From positions 24,152-88,151 of the forward strand of contig CAYNSB010000008.1 of the NCBI GenBank assembly GCA_964399625.1: 64,000 nt of DNA. Direction: 5' to 3'. The notes under the pieces were generated by a model. The model saw nothing but the letters and a program-made list of their open reading frames with translations. It was not told the origin of the DNA and did no database searches. Origin of the DNA: CAYNSB01 sp964399625. GTDB lineage: Bacteria; Planctomycetota; Phycisphaerae; Phycisphaerales; UBA1924. Shown piece by piece: positions 52,098 through 60,056 of this stretch (its first letter is position 1; each line of letters opens with the position of its first letter). A program made the translations under genes and the position numbers.

Positions 52098-54929
52098 CTA
52101 CGGCCTCATCTTCGCCTCGATCGCCTCGAGCCGCTTCCGATGGATCTCCCGATCCGGCTCGATCCGGGTCAGCGCCTCGATGTGCCGCTTCGCCGTCGCC
52201 AGGTCCCCCGCCCGCAGCGCGATCGTCGCCGCCAGCTCGCGCAGGCTCGCCTCGAACGGCGCCACAATCGCCGCCCGATTCGCCTTCTCAAGCGCCCGCG
52301 AGAACTCCCCCCGCGCCGCATAAGCCTTGCCCAGCTCCGCGGCGTACGTCGCCGATCCCTGCTCGCGGGCGTCCAGGAACTCAAGCTCCTCGATCGCGCG
52401 CTCATCTAGCTCGCCCGCCGCGCCCATCGCCAGTTGGATCAGCATCTGCCTGGGCAGCGGGTCCACCGGACGCGCCGCGGCGTACCGCGCCAGCAGCGGC
52501 GCCATCTCCGCCGTCGGCACGTTCTTGTTCTTCGCCAGCGCCGTCCGCACCCGTCGCTCCAGCAAATCCGGATGCTCCGGGTACCACGCGAGCCAGCGAT
52601 CGATGATCTCGAGCGACCACTCGGGCACACGGCCATCCACCGCGTCGTCGTCCGCCTCGTGCGCGGCGCCGCCCGTCGTCCGCTCGCGCGCCTTCTGGCG
52701 CGCCGCCTCGCGGGCCTCGTCCGTCCCGATCGACTCCGCACGCAGGATCTCGCCCAGCGTCGGCTCTCCAGGGCGATCGCCCATGCCCCACTCCGTGAGC
52801 TTCCCCCGCGCCCACACCGCGAACTCGCGAAGGAACGCCGAGGGCTCCATCCCCATCACCGCGCGCATCGCCACGTCCTCGCGATCGCCCGCCGCGTACC
52901 GGTCCATGAGCTCCAGCGGCGTCCGCTCGCCGAAGCGCTCGATCATGAACTCGTACATCAGGTGGCCCTGCGCGTACGCCTGCTGCCGGTCCGTCGGCTT
53001 CTTGGGGCGCACGAACGCGATGTTGATCTCCTTCATGTCGAACAGCGCGTCGTTCTCGACCACCTCCCGCACGAGCCGGATCGTCCCAAAGTCACGCGGC
53101 GCGTCCTCAAGGTACACCGCCGCCGCCTCCGTGAACCAGTGGGGGATCCGGTTCTTCGTCCGCGACAGCGTCACCGTGTGCGTGAACTCGTGCCGCACCA
53201 CCCGCAGCCAGTCGTACGTCCCCACGCTGTGGCCCGCGCCCACCCGCGGCGTCTCCATCGAGATGCACGGGCCCGTGCTCGCCGCCATCGTGTGGATCCG
53301 CGTCACGCCCGCGATCCGCACCGCGAACCACCGCGAATCGGGCATCAGGTCGATCGTCGTCCGCCCCGACGGCTCGTGGTCGATCCCGCCCGCACCCTTC
53401 CCCGTCACGCGCCGGTACATCCGCTCGAGCACCTCGGGCATCTCCATCGCCAGCGCCGCGTCGGGCCCGTCCTTGTACCTCACCACGAAGTGCTCACTCT
53501 CGATCCGCCGATACCCCGCCAGTTCCTCCACCAGCTTCAGCGAGTTGTTCGCGCGGACGTTGAACGGATCGAGCTCCACCGCGCGCCGCAGCGCCACGCC
53601 CGCCTCCGCGTCCCGCCCCGCCTGGATCAGCATCAGCCCGCGCTCCGCCAGCGGCTCGGCCCGGAACGGCGCCCGCTCGCTCGCCAGTCCAAGGTACCGG
53701 TCCGATTCTGCGTACTGCCGCGCGTCCGACAGCGTCTTGCCCACCTCGAACAGCGCGTCCGCCGACCCGGGCGACGTCTCGTCGAACCGGTCCAGCAGCG
53801 TCTGCGTGCCCGCCCAGTCGTACCGCAGCGCCGCGACCGCCGCCTCAACCGCCCGCAGCGAACGCGCCCTGGGGTACCGCGCGATCGCGAGCGTGATCGC
53901 GCCGCCCGCGGTGTCCGGGTCGCTCTGCCGCATCGCCGCCTTGGCCCGCAGGATCGCGCTGTACGCGTTGTTCTCGCCCGCGATCTCGTCGATCTTGCGC
54001 GCGATCCGATCGCTCTGATCGAACGCGAACCCGTCCACCGCGATCCGCCCGATCAGGTACCACGCCGCCGCGCACCGCGGATTCAGGCTCAGAGCCTGCG
54101 CCGCGGCCTCCTGTGCCTGCTCCCCGTTGTTCTTCTCGTACAGCAGCTCCCCCTCCGCGAGGCACGCACGCCAATCCAGCGAGCCCGAACGCTGACGCGC
54201 CTCGGCCAGCATCTGGTTGATCTTCTGAAAGTCCCCGCCCGCCGGCGTGTCCTGCGGGCTCACGCGCGCCCGGATCATCATCGCCCGTGCCGCCTCGATC
54301 TGCTCGCCCGCGTCGGCGAACACGCCCTCGCGCCCCAGCAGCGGCTCGATCGCGCGCGCCGCCTCCGCCGCCCGCCCCAGCGCCTCCAGCGCCTGCGCCC
54401 GCAGCCGGATCGCGCGCGGGCTTGCGTCCGCTGCCTCTGGCAGCGTCGCCAGGCAAGCCTCGAGTTCCCCCAGCGCGAGCAAGCCCTCGGCCCGATCCTC
54501 CGCTCGCACGCCCTCCTCACCCAGACTCGCGTCGTCCCAGCGGGCGCTCGCCAGCGCCGCCCCCGCACGCCGCGCCGGCGTGTCCAGATCCTCGGGAGTC
54601 CACAACCCGTGGAACACCCGCAGGTCCTTCTTCTCCTCATCCGTCAGGTACGACTGCGCCAGCAACTTCACCACGCCCTCGGCCGGCTCGACATCGTCCC
54701 GCCGGCCGCCCGGCATCCGAACCACACGCTTGGGAACAACCTGCCCCTCCGCGCGATTGCCCGGCTTCACCGCCTCGGGCTTGGGTTCGGGCTGCTCTCC
54801 GGGCGGCGCGATCTTCTCGCCCACGTCCTGCGCGCGCACGGACCCCGCCGCCAGCGCGAGCCCCGCGGCGAGCGCGATCAGCAGCGCCCGCGTTCCAACC
54901 ACCCCACGCCACGCTCGATGCACATCCAT
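52098..54929 (-). CDS. Peptidase MA family metallohydrolase with TPR repeats
   Basis: The 943-residue protein has a signal sequence (about 1-33), a long TPR region in the first half, and a gluzincin domain with VVRHEFTHTVTL (HExxH) and HWFTEAAAVYLE (third ligand Glu), about 20 residues apart. The C-terminal third returns to TPR-like helices. This architecture is common in planctomycete secreted proteins, whose substrates are unknown. The ATG at 54929 follows GGGGA. It lies 26 bases after the LolA-like gene on the same strand. Confidence 0.88.
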   Translation of the reverse strand: MDVHRAWRGVVGTRALLIALAAGLALAAGSVRAQDVGEKIAPPGEQPEPKPEAVKPGNRAEGQVVPKRVVRMPGGRRDDVEPAEGVVKLLAQSYLTDEEKKDLRVFHGLWTPEDLDTPARRAGAALASARWDDASLGEEGVRAEDRAEGLLALGELEACLATLPEAADASPRAIRLRAQALEALGRAAEAARAIEPLLGREGVFADAGEQIEAARAMMIRARVSPQDTPAGGDFQKINQMLAEARQRSGSLDWRACLAEGELLYEKNNGEQAQEAAAQALSLNPRCAAAWYLIGRIAVDGFAFDQSDRIARKIDEIAGENNAYSAILRAKAAMRQSDPDTAGGAITLAIARYPRARSLRAVEAAVAALRYDWAGTQTLLDRFDETSPGSADALFEVGKTLSDARQYAESDRYLGLASERAPFRAEPLAERGLMLIQAGRDAEAGVALRRAVELDPFNVRANNSLKLVEELAGYRRIESEHFVVRYKDGPDAALAMEMPEVLERMYRRVTGKGAGGIDHEPSGRTTIDLMPDSRWFAVRIAGVTRIHTMAASTGPCISMETPRVGAGHSVGTYDWLRVVRHEFTHTVTLSRTKNRIPHWFTEAAAVYLEDAPRDFGTIRLVREVVENDALFDMKEINIAFVRPKKPTDRQQAYAQGHLMYEFMIERFGERTPLELMDRYAAGDREDVAMRAVMGMEPSAFLREFAVWARGKLTEWGMGDRPGEPTLGEILRAESIGTDEAREAARQKARERTTGGAAHEADDDAVDGRVPEWSLEIIDRWLAWYPEHPDLLERRVRTALAKNKNVPTAEMAPLLARYAAARPVDPLPRQMLIQLAMGAAGELDERAIEELEFLDAREQGSATYAAELGKAYAARGEFSRALEKANRAAIVAPFEASLRELAATIALRAGDLATAKRHIEALTRIEPDREIHRKRLEAIEAKMRP

Positions 54930-54955
54930 GCGTCCCCGATCCACAAGGTGTCGTC

Positions 54956-55945
54956 CTACGGCTCGCCCGCGTCCGCGCCTTCCTTCATCTCGCCGCCCGC
55001 CTCGCGCTCCCGCCACGGATGAACGTCCTCCGCCCAGCCCTCGGGCACGCGAGCGTCCATCACCTCCGCCGGCACCGCCGCACGCTCGTTCCGCGCCGCC
55101 CCGACATCCTGCGTCTCAACGTTGATCAGCACAACGAGCGACACATCCCCCGCGCCGTTGAGCGTCCGGGCCATCAGCGGCAGCAGCCGCCCCTCCGCGA
55201 CTCCCTCGCCCGCTCGCCCCCGCGCGTACCACAAGCGGATCTCCTTGAACTCCTCCTCGCCCCCGCCGGCCTTGGGCGTCAGCCGAACCTGCCACGCCCC
55301 CTCGATCAGCGAGCCAAACTCGCCCACACGCTCGCCAAGCCCTTCCCGCGCAGGCACCAGCGTCGCCTCGTACCGCTTCACGATGTCGTCGCGCTTCTGG
55401 CCGATCGGGATCGGCAGCGGGCCAGATCCAACGCGGAGCGGATCGAAATCCTTTCCCGGCGGCGCGACCTGCCAGCGTGCGACCTTCTTCTGCTCAGCGC
55501 TCCTCTCGATGAGCCATTCCCCATCGAAGATGAACGTCTGCTCCTCGGGCCTCACCACGTCGCCGACGTAGAGCGTGTCAAAGCGGATCGCGAACTTCCG
55601 CCGCGACGCGCCGGGCTTCGCCTCGTCCTCGCCGCCCGCCCCGCGTCCGCTGTCGAACCACAACTTGCCCCGGCGCACCTGCGTGTCGCCCTGCAGCCCG
55701 AACTCGCGCTCGTAGCGCACATCCGCCGTCAGCGTGCGCAGCCCGCGATCGGCCGTCTCAAGCGCCCGCAGCAACTGGTCCGCACTCTCGAAACCCGCGC
55801 CCTTCGAGCTCGGCACCGCCGCCGGCCCGTCCCGAGCAGGAGCGGGCGCCACCTGCGCGCACGCGGTCAGCGGAAGCCACGCCAGCACGCACGCCGCGCC
55901 AAGACGCACCCCACGCCGCGCAATTGGCCAGTTCCCTGCTTCCAT
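54956..55945 (-). CDS. LolA-like outer-membrane-lipoprotein-carrier fold, lipoprotein
   Basis: This 329-residue lipoprotein has the lipobox LTAC at about 29. The mature part begins with a helix (SADQLLRALETADRGLRTLTA) and continues DVRYEREFGLQGDTQVRRGKLWFDS, then KFAIRFDTLYVGD and TFIFDGEWLIERS, a beta-sheet pattern like LolA/LolB. The family binds lipid or lipid-linked groups, but in planctomycetes its role is not set. GGGAG precedes the ATG at 55945. It is upstream of, and probably co-transcribed with, the peptidase. Confidence 0.75.
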   Translation of the reverse strand: MEAGNWPIARRGVRLGAACVLAWLPLTACAQVAPAPARDGPAAVPSSKGAGFESADQLLRALETADRGLRTLTADVRYEREFGLQGDTQVRRGKLWFDSGRGAGGEDEAKPGASRRKFAIRFDTLYVGDVVRPEEQTFIFDGEWLIERSAEQKKVARWQVAPPGKDFDPLRVGSGPLPIPIGQKRDDIVKRYEATLVPAREGLGERVGEFGSLIEGAWQVRLTPKAGGGEEEFKEIRLWYARGRAGEGVAEGRLLPLMARTLNGAGDVSLVVLINVETQDVGAARNERAAVPAEVMDARVPEGWAEDVHPWREREAGGEMKEGADAGEP

Positions 55946-56082
55946 GCTTCGCTCCCGTTCATCGGCCCTTCGTCGCCCCGCGCACAAGCGCGGGAACTCG
56001 ACCAACCCAGCCCGCCTCACACTATGACGCCCCGTGTCACGTCCCTGTTCCGTTATGCCCTTCCCATCCGTCGCCCTCATCG

Positions 56083-56128
56083 CCGTTCAGTGGCCCAAGC
56101 GCCAGCGCAGGACGGCCTTCACGCCCGG
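56083..56128. repeat. Degenerate dispersed repeat, copy 2
   Basis: Core TTCAGTGGCCCAAGCGCCAG, then CGCAGGACGG and CACGCCCG. The closest relative is copy 3 at 56761-56802, which also shares upstream TGCCC and CCCATCC. It is in the gap between the divergent-facing ends of the LolA-like gene start and ruvX's stop. Confidence 0.65.
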
Positions 56129-56221
56129 CCGTTCGCACGATCGGCCCGCCCTCCCAGGACCGAATCCGGCTCCGGCACCGTTCCGCCCACCCAGTGTGTT
56201 CTCCCTCCGTGTCCGACGCGA

Positions 56222-56719
56222 TCACGTCGCCTCCGTCCTTCCGAGACTGTTGAGGTAATCCTGCAGGATCACGGCCGCCGCCCGCGCGTCACGCCGCGCC
56301 TTCTTCTGGGCATGCGTTAACCCAGACCGTGCCAGGCCGTCCTCCGCCGCAGCGCTCGACAACCGCTCATCCTGGAAGCGCACCGTCCGTCCACACCGAC
56401 GCGCGATGCGATCACCCCAAGCCCGAATGAGCTCAGCTCGCGGCCCCTCCGTGCCGTCCATGTTCAGCGGCAACCCAACCACGATCTCCCCGACTTCCGC
56501 TGGCTTGCCCCACGTCGAGCTCGCGCCCGGCGACTGAGCGCTCGCAGGTGCGCCAAGGTGGGCCAGCACCAGCCCCGCGATCGCGTCCAGCAGGTCCTCC
56601 CCCTGGCGCCGATCGATCGGCACTTCCAGAACCTCAACAGGCGACACCACCCCCGTCACGCGGTCGCCCACCGCCACACCCGTCCGCTTGTCGCCAAGAT
56701 CGAGCGCCACATACCGCAT
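56222..56719 (-). CDS. ruvX: Putative pre-16S rRNA nuclease / Holliday junction resolvase-like
   Basis: The 165-residue YqgF-family protein has ALDLGDKRTGVAVGD (first catalytic Asp), EIVVGLPLNMDGTEG and FQDERLSSAAAE, with VILQDYLNSL at the end; length is near the family norm. It matures 16S rRNA ends in E. coli. A longer frame exists upstream to 57001, but the core starts at 56719, where MRYVALDLG begins the fold. It faces away from gyrB across a 422-base gap. Confidence 0.93.
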   Translation of the reverse strand: MRYVALDLGDKRTGVAVGDRVTGVVSPVEVLEVPIDRRQGEDLLDAIAGLVLAHLGAPASAQSPGASSTWGKPAEVGEIVVGLPLNMDGTEGPRAELIRAWGDRIARRCGRTVRFQDERLSSAAAEDGLARSGLTHAQKKARRDARAAAVILQDYLNSLGRTEAT

Positions 56720-56760
56720 CGCCGTAATCGTAGTGGTGCTGCCCCGCCCATCCTTTCCGC

Positions 56761-56802
56761 GCCCTTCAGAGGCCCAAGCGGCAGCGCCGGGCCCACGTCT
56801 CC
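56761..56802. repeat. Degenerate dispersed repeat, copy 3
   Basis: Core TTCAGAGGCCCAAGCGGCAG, then GCGCCGGGC and CCACGTCTCC. It matches copy 2 at about 27 of 33 core positions and copy 1 less closely. Confidence 0.65.
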
Positions 56803-57018
56803 GCTCGCATCCGCTCTCGAACTCCGCACAGCAAGCCGACTGACCCAACTTCCTCCGAGTCCTCCGCGTTCCAATTCTCTGGGCGCTGAGCATGCAGAGA
56901 TCGGCACGCCACGAAGCCTCGCGACCGTTGCACGCAAGGCCCTCTTTCCCCTCTCTTGGCGCGTCCCCCGGCTCTCCTTTCCGGTCCCGAATTCCAAGCA
57001 CGAATCCGCCCCTTCGCC

Positions 57019-57024
57019 TATACT
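57019..57024 (+). promoter_or_regulatory. Candidate -10 box for gyrB
   Basis: TATACT lies 118 bases before the ATG. No good -35 is visible at 16-18 bases upstream. Confidence 0.4.
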
Positions 57025-57141
57025 TACGGGTTCCTGTCCGCGCTCGAAAAACACCGGCAAAATCCCGCGATTTTCGCCGATCCCAAGGCCCACGAACGCT
57101 CGCGCCGCGAAGGACCCGCCGACGCGATCAACAAGGTGCGT

Positions 57142-59850
57142 ATGGACACGAAAAAGGCCTCCGCTTCCACGGCCCCCGCCACCCCGACCCGGCTCGAGGT
57201 CCCCACCGAGCCGCCCGTGGGCAAGGTCGATACCGATTACGGCGCCGACCAGATCAAGGTGCTCGAGGGGCTCGATGCCGTCCGCAAGCGCCCCGGCATG
57301 TACGTCGGCGGCACCGGGCTCAACGCCCTCCACCACCTCGTCTACGAGGTCGTCGACAACTCCATCGACGAGGCCATGGCCGGCCACGCCAAGCTCATCA
57401 CCGTCAACATCCAGGCCGACGGCTCCCTCTCCGTCATCGACGATGGACGCGGCATCCCCGTCGATCCCATCAAGGATGAGAACCCCGCCATCAACGGCAA
57501 GCCCGCCGTCGAGATCGTCCTCACCGTCCTCCACTCCGGCGGCAAGTTCGGCGAAGAGAACTCCGCGTACAAGGTCTCGGGCGGTCTCCACGGCGTCGGC
57601 GTCTCCTGCGTCAACGCCCTCTCCGAATACCTCGAGTGCGAGATCTATCGCTCCGGAAAGGTCTACCAGATCGAGTTCGAGCGTGGCCGCGTCTCCAAGC
57701 CGCTCGCGGTGGTGGGGGACATCCCCAAGAACTCCGCCCGCGCCCGCGGCACGCGCGTCACCTTCATGCCCGATCCCACCATCTTCCCCGAGACCGACTT
57801 CAACTACGACACCCTCGAGACCCGCCTGCGCGAGCTCGCCTACCTCAACCCGGGCGTCACCATCCGCCTCACCGACGAGCGAGTCTCCGACGCCGGCAAG
57901 CCCCGCGCCGCCACCTTCCACGCCAACAACGGGCTCGTCGAGTACGTCGAGCACCTCATGTCCGGCAAGAACGCCGTCTCCTCTCCCGTCTACGTCCGCA
58001 AGGACGATCCCGCAGCCAGCCTCGTCTGCGAGGTCGCCCTCCAGTACCACGACGGATACAACGAGCTCGTCCTCTCCTTCGCCAACAACATCAACAACGT
58101 CGATGGCGGCACCCACGCCCAGGGCTTCAAGACCGCCCTCACGCGCACCGTCAACAACTACGCCCGCAAGGAAGGCATCATCAAGGAGAAGGACCCCGTC
58201 CCAACCGGCGAGGACCTCCGCGAGGGCCTCATCTCCATCGTCTCCGTCAAGCTCCCCAACCCCACCTTCAACAACCAGCCCAAGGAAAAACTCCTCAACC
58301 CCGAGATCGAGGAGTTCGTCTCCGCCGCCGTCGGCGATGCCCTCAAGACCTGGATGGAGGAGCACCCCGCCGAGGCCAAGCGCCTCTGCCTCAAGGCCAT
58401 CGTCGCCGCCCAGGCACGCGAGGCCGCACGCAAGGCCCGCGAGCTCACGCGACGCAAGACCGCCCTCGACTCAGGGTCAATGCCCCACAAGCTCCGCGAT
58501 TGCAAGACCAAGGACTTCGATCGCTCCGAGATGTTCATCGTCGAGGGTGACTCCGCAGGCGGCTCCGCCACCCAGGGACGCAACGTTGAGACCCAGGCCA
58601 TCCTCCCGCTCCGCGGCAAGCTCCTCAACGTCGAGAAGGCCCGCCTCGACAAGGTCCTGGGCTTCGAGGAAATCCGAACCCTCATCGCCGCCCTCCGCTG
58701 CGGCATCGGCGAGGATTTCGACTACAGCAAGCTCCGCTACGGCAAGGTCATCATCATGACCGACGCCGACGTCGACGGCTCGCACATCCGCACCCTCCTC
58801 CTCACCTTCTTCTTCCGCCAGATGCCCGAGCTCATCAAGCGCGGACGCGTCTTCATCGCCCAGCCCCCGCTCTACCAGCTCACCCGCCCGGGCAGCAAGT
58901 CCGGCCGCTACGTCCTCAATGAGAAGGTCATGGGCGACACGCTCACCGAGCTCGGCCTCGAACGAGCGGCCCTCGTCGTGCGCGATCCCAACAAGCTCGA
59001 CCCGCGCACGGGCGAGGCCGCCGAGGCCAAGCGCCTCGCGGGGCAGGATGTCCGCCGCGCCGTCCGCTCCCTCCGTCGCCTCCACGACCTCGTCGAGATC
59101 GCCGAGCGTCGCGGCGTCAAGTTCCCCGACCTGCTCGCCGCTCGCCACGACGATCCCGAGGGCAAGCGCCGACTCCCCACGCACCGCCTCCAGTGGCACG
59201 GCGGCGAGGGCTTCGCCTGGTCCGAGCGCCAGGCCCACGACATCCTCACCAAGAACAAGCTCGCCCTCGCCGATGCCACCGATGGCAACGCCAGCGCCGG
59301 GCCCACCGCGACGCTCCGCGAGCTCCACGAGAATCGCGAGCTCGAGCGCGTCTTCATCGATCTCGCCGCCCTCGGGCTGAGCATCGACGACTACGCCCTC
59401 GTCCAGGAAGAGTCCGTCACCGGCGAACGCCTCCCCGCGCGCTTCGCGTGGGTCACCGACGCCCCGTCCGACGCGGACAAGCCCGCCAAGGCCGCCGAAC
59501 CCTCGGAAGACGAGCCCTCCACGGAAGACGCCTCGTCCAAGGCCCGCAAGCCGGGCGTGCGAAACGCGCGCATCGTCGAGGCGCCCAATCTCGGCTCCGT
59601 CCTCGATGCGCTCCACGAGATCGGACGCCGTGGCCTCGAGATCAAGCGCTTCAAGGGCCTAGGCGAGATGGACGCCGAGCAACTCTGGGACACCACCATG
59701 GACCCCTCGCGCCGCACCATGGTCCGCGTGACGTGGGATGTCGCCAGCGACGCCGACAAGCTCTTCAGCGTGCTCATGGGCGAGGAAGTCGAGTCCCGCC
59801 GAAAGTACATCGAGGAGCACGCGCTCGAGGTCAAGAATATCGACGTCTGA
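57142..59850 (+). CDS. gyrB: DNA gyrase subunit B
   Basis: This 902-residue type IIA topoisomerase B subunit supplies the ATPase for supercoiling. ATPase motifs: VVDNSIDEAMAGHA, DDGRGIPVD, GGLHGVGVSCVNAL. TOPRIM motifs: EGDSAGGSA, PLRGKLLNVEKA, MTDADVDGSHI. The C-terminal KRFKGLGEMDAEQLWDTTMDP is typical. At 902 residues it is longer than E. coli GyrB (804). A roughly 230-residue insert after the TOPRIM domain contains a charged Glu/Lys-rich linker (EPSEDEPSTEDASSKARK). The start is set by AAGGTG 3 bases upstream. A ParE assignment cannot be excluded by eye but the insert favours GyrB. Confidence 0.95.
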   Translation: MDTKKASASTAPATPTRLEVPTEPPVGKVDTDYGADQIKVLEGLDAVRKRPGMYVGGTGLNALHHLVYEVVDNSIDEAMAGHAKLITVNIQADGSLSVIDDGRGIPVDPIKDENPAINGKPAVEIVLTVLHSGGKFGEENSAYKVSGGLHGVGVSCVNALSEYLECEIYRSGKVYQIEFERGRVSKPLAVVGDIPKNSARARGTRVTFMPDPTIFPETDFNYDTLETRLRELAYLNPGVTIRLTDERVSDAGKPRAATFHANNGLVEYVEHLMSGKNAVSSPVYVRKDDPAASLVCEVALQYHDGYNELVLSFANNINNVDGGTHAQGFKTALTRTVNNYARKEGIIKEKDPVPTGEDLREGLISIVSVKLPNPTFNNQPKEKLLNPEIEEFVSAAVGDALKTWMEEHPAEAKRLCLKAIVAAQAREAARKARELTRRKTALDSGSMPHKLRDCKTKDFDRSEMFIVEGDSAGGSATQGRNVETQAILPLRGKLLNVEKARLDKVLGFEEIRTLIAALRCGIGEDFDYSKLRYGKVIIMTDADVDGSHIRTLLLTFFFRQMPELIKRGRVFIAQPPLYQLTRPGSKSGRYVLNEKVMGDTLTELGLERAALVVRDPNKLDPRTGEAAEAKRLAGQDVRRAVRSLRRLHDLVEIAERRGVKFPDLLAARHDDPEGKRRLPTHRLQWHGGEGFAWSERQAHDILTKNKLALADATDGNASAGPTATLRELHENRELERVFIDLAALGLSIDDYALVQEESVTGERLPARFAWVTDAPSDADKPAKAAEPSEDEPSTEDASSKARKPGVRNARIVEAPNLGSVLDALHEIGRRGLEIKRFKGLGEMDAEQLWDTTMDPSRRTMVRVTWDVASDADKLFSVLMGEEVESRRKYIEEHALEVKNIDV

Positions 59851-60056
59851 CGTCGTCGCGCCCCGTTCGCGTTCTCGGACGCGTCACCCGCGCGCCCCCC
59901 AACTCGCGCCCAGATCGAGCGCCACCTCGCAGGCCCGCGATGCGATTCGCGCCCCCACGCGCTCGCCCCCTCACGCCGGCGCACCGATGAACCCCGGCAC
60001 GCCATGCGTGCCCGGGTGCTCCCCAGGAGCGCCCCGGCTCGCCCCGCGCGCCACCC

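Larger units (their letters stand above)
56720..57141. other. Intergenic gap between ruvX and gyrB
   Basis: The gap holds repeat copy 3 (56761-56802) and a likely gyrB -10 box, TATACT at 57019-57024. That would leave a gyrB leader of about 110 bases. AAGGTG at 57133-57138 is the gyrB ribosome site. No RNA gene or coding sequence is evident. Open frames across it are low-complexity. Confidence 0.5.

Noticed and set aside
59996..60012. GGCACGC/GCGTGCC hairpin before the histidine kinase as a regulatory site
   Set aside because: A 7-bp stem in such GC-rich DNA is expected by chance and nothing else marks it.
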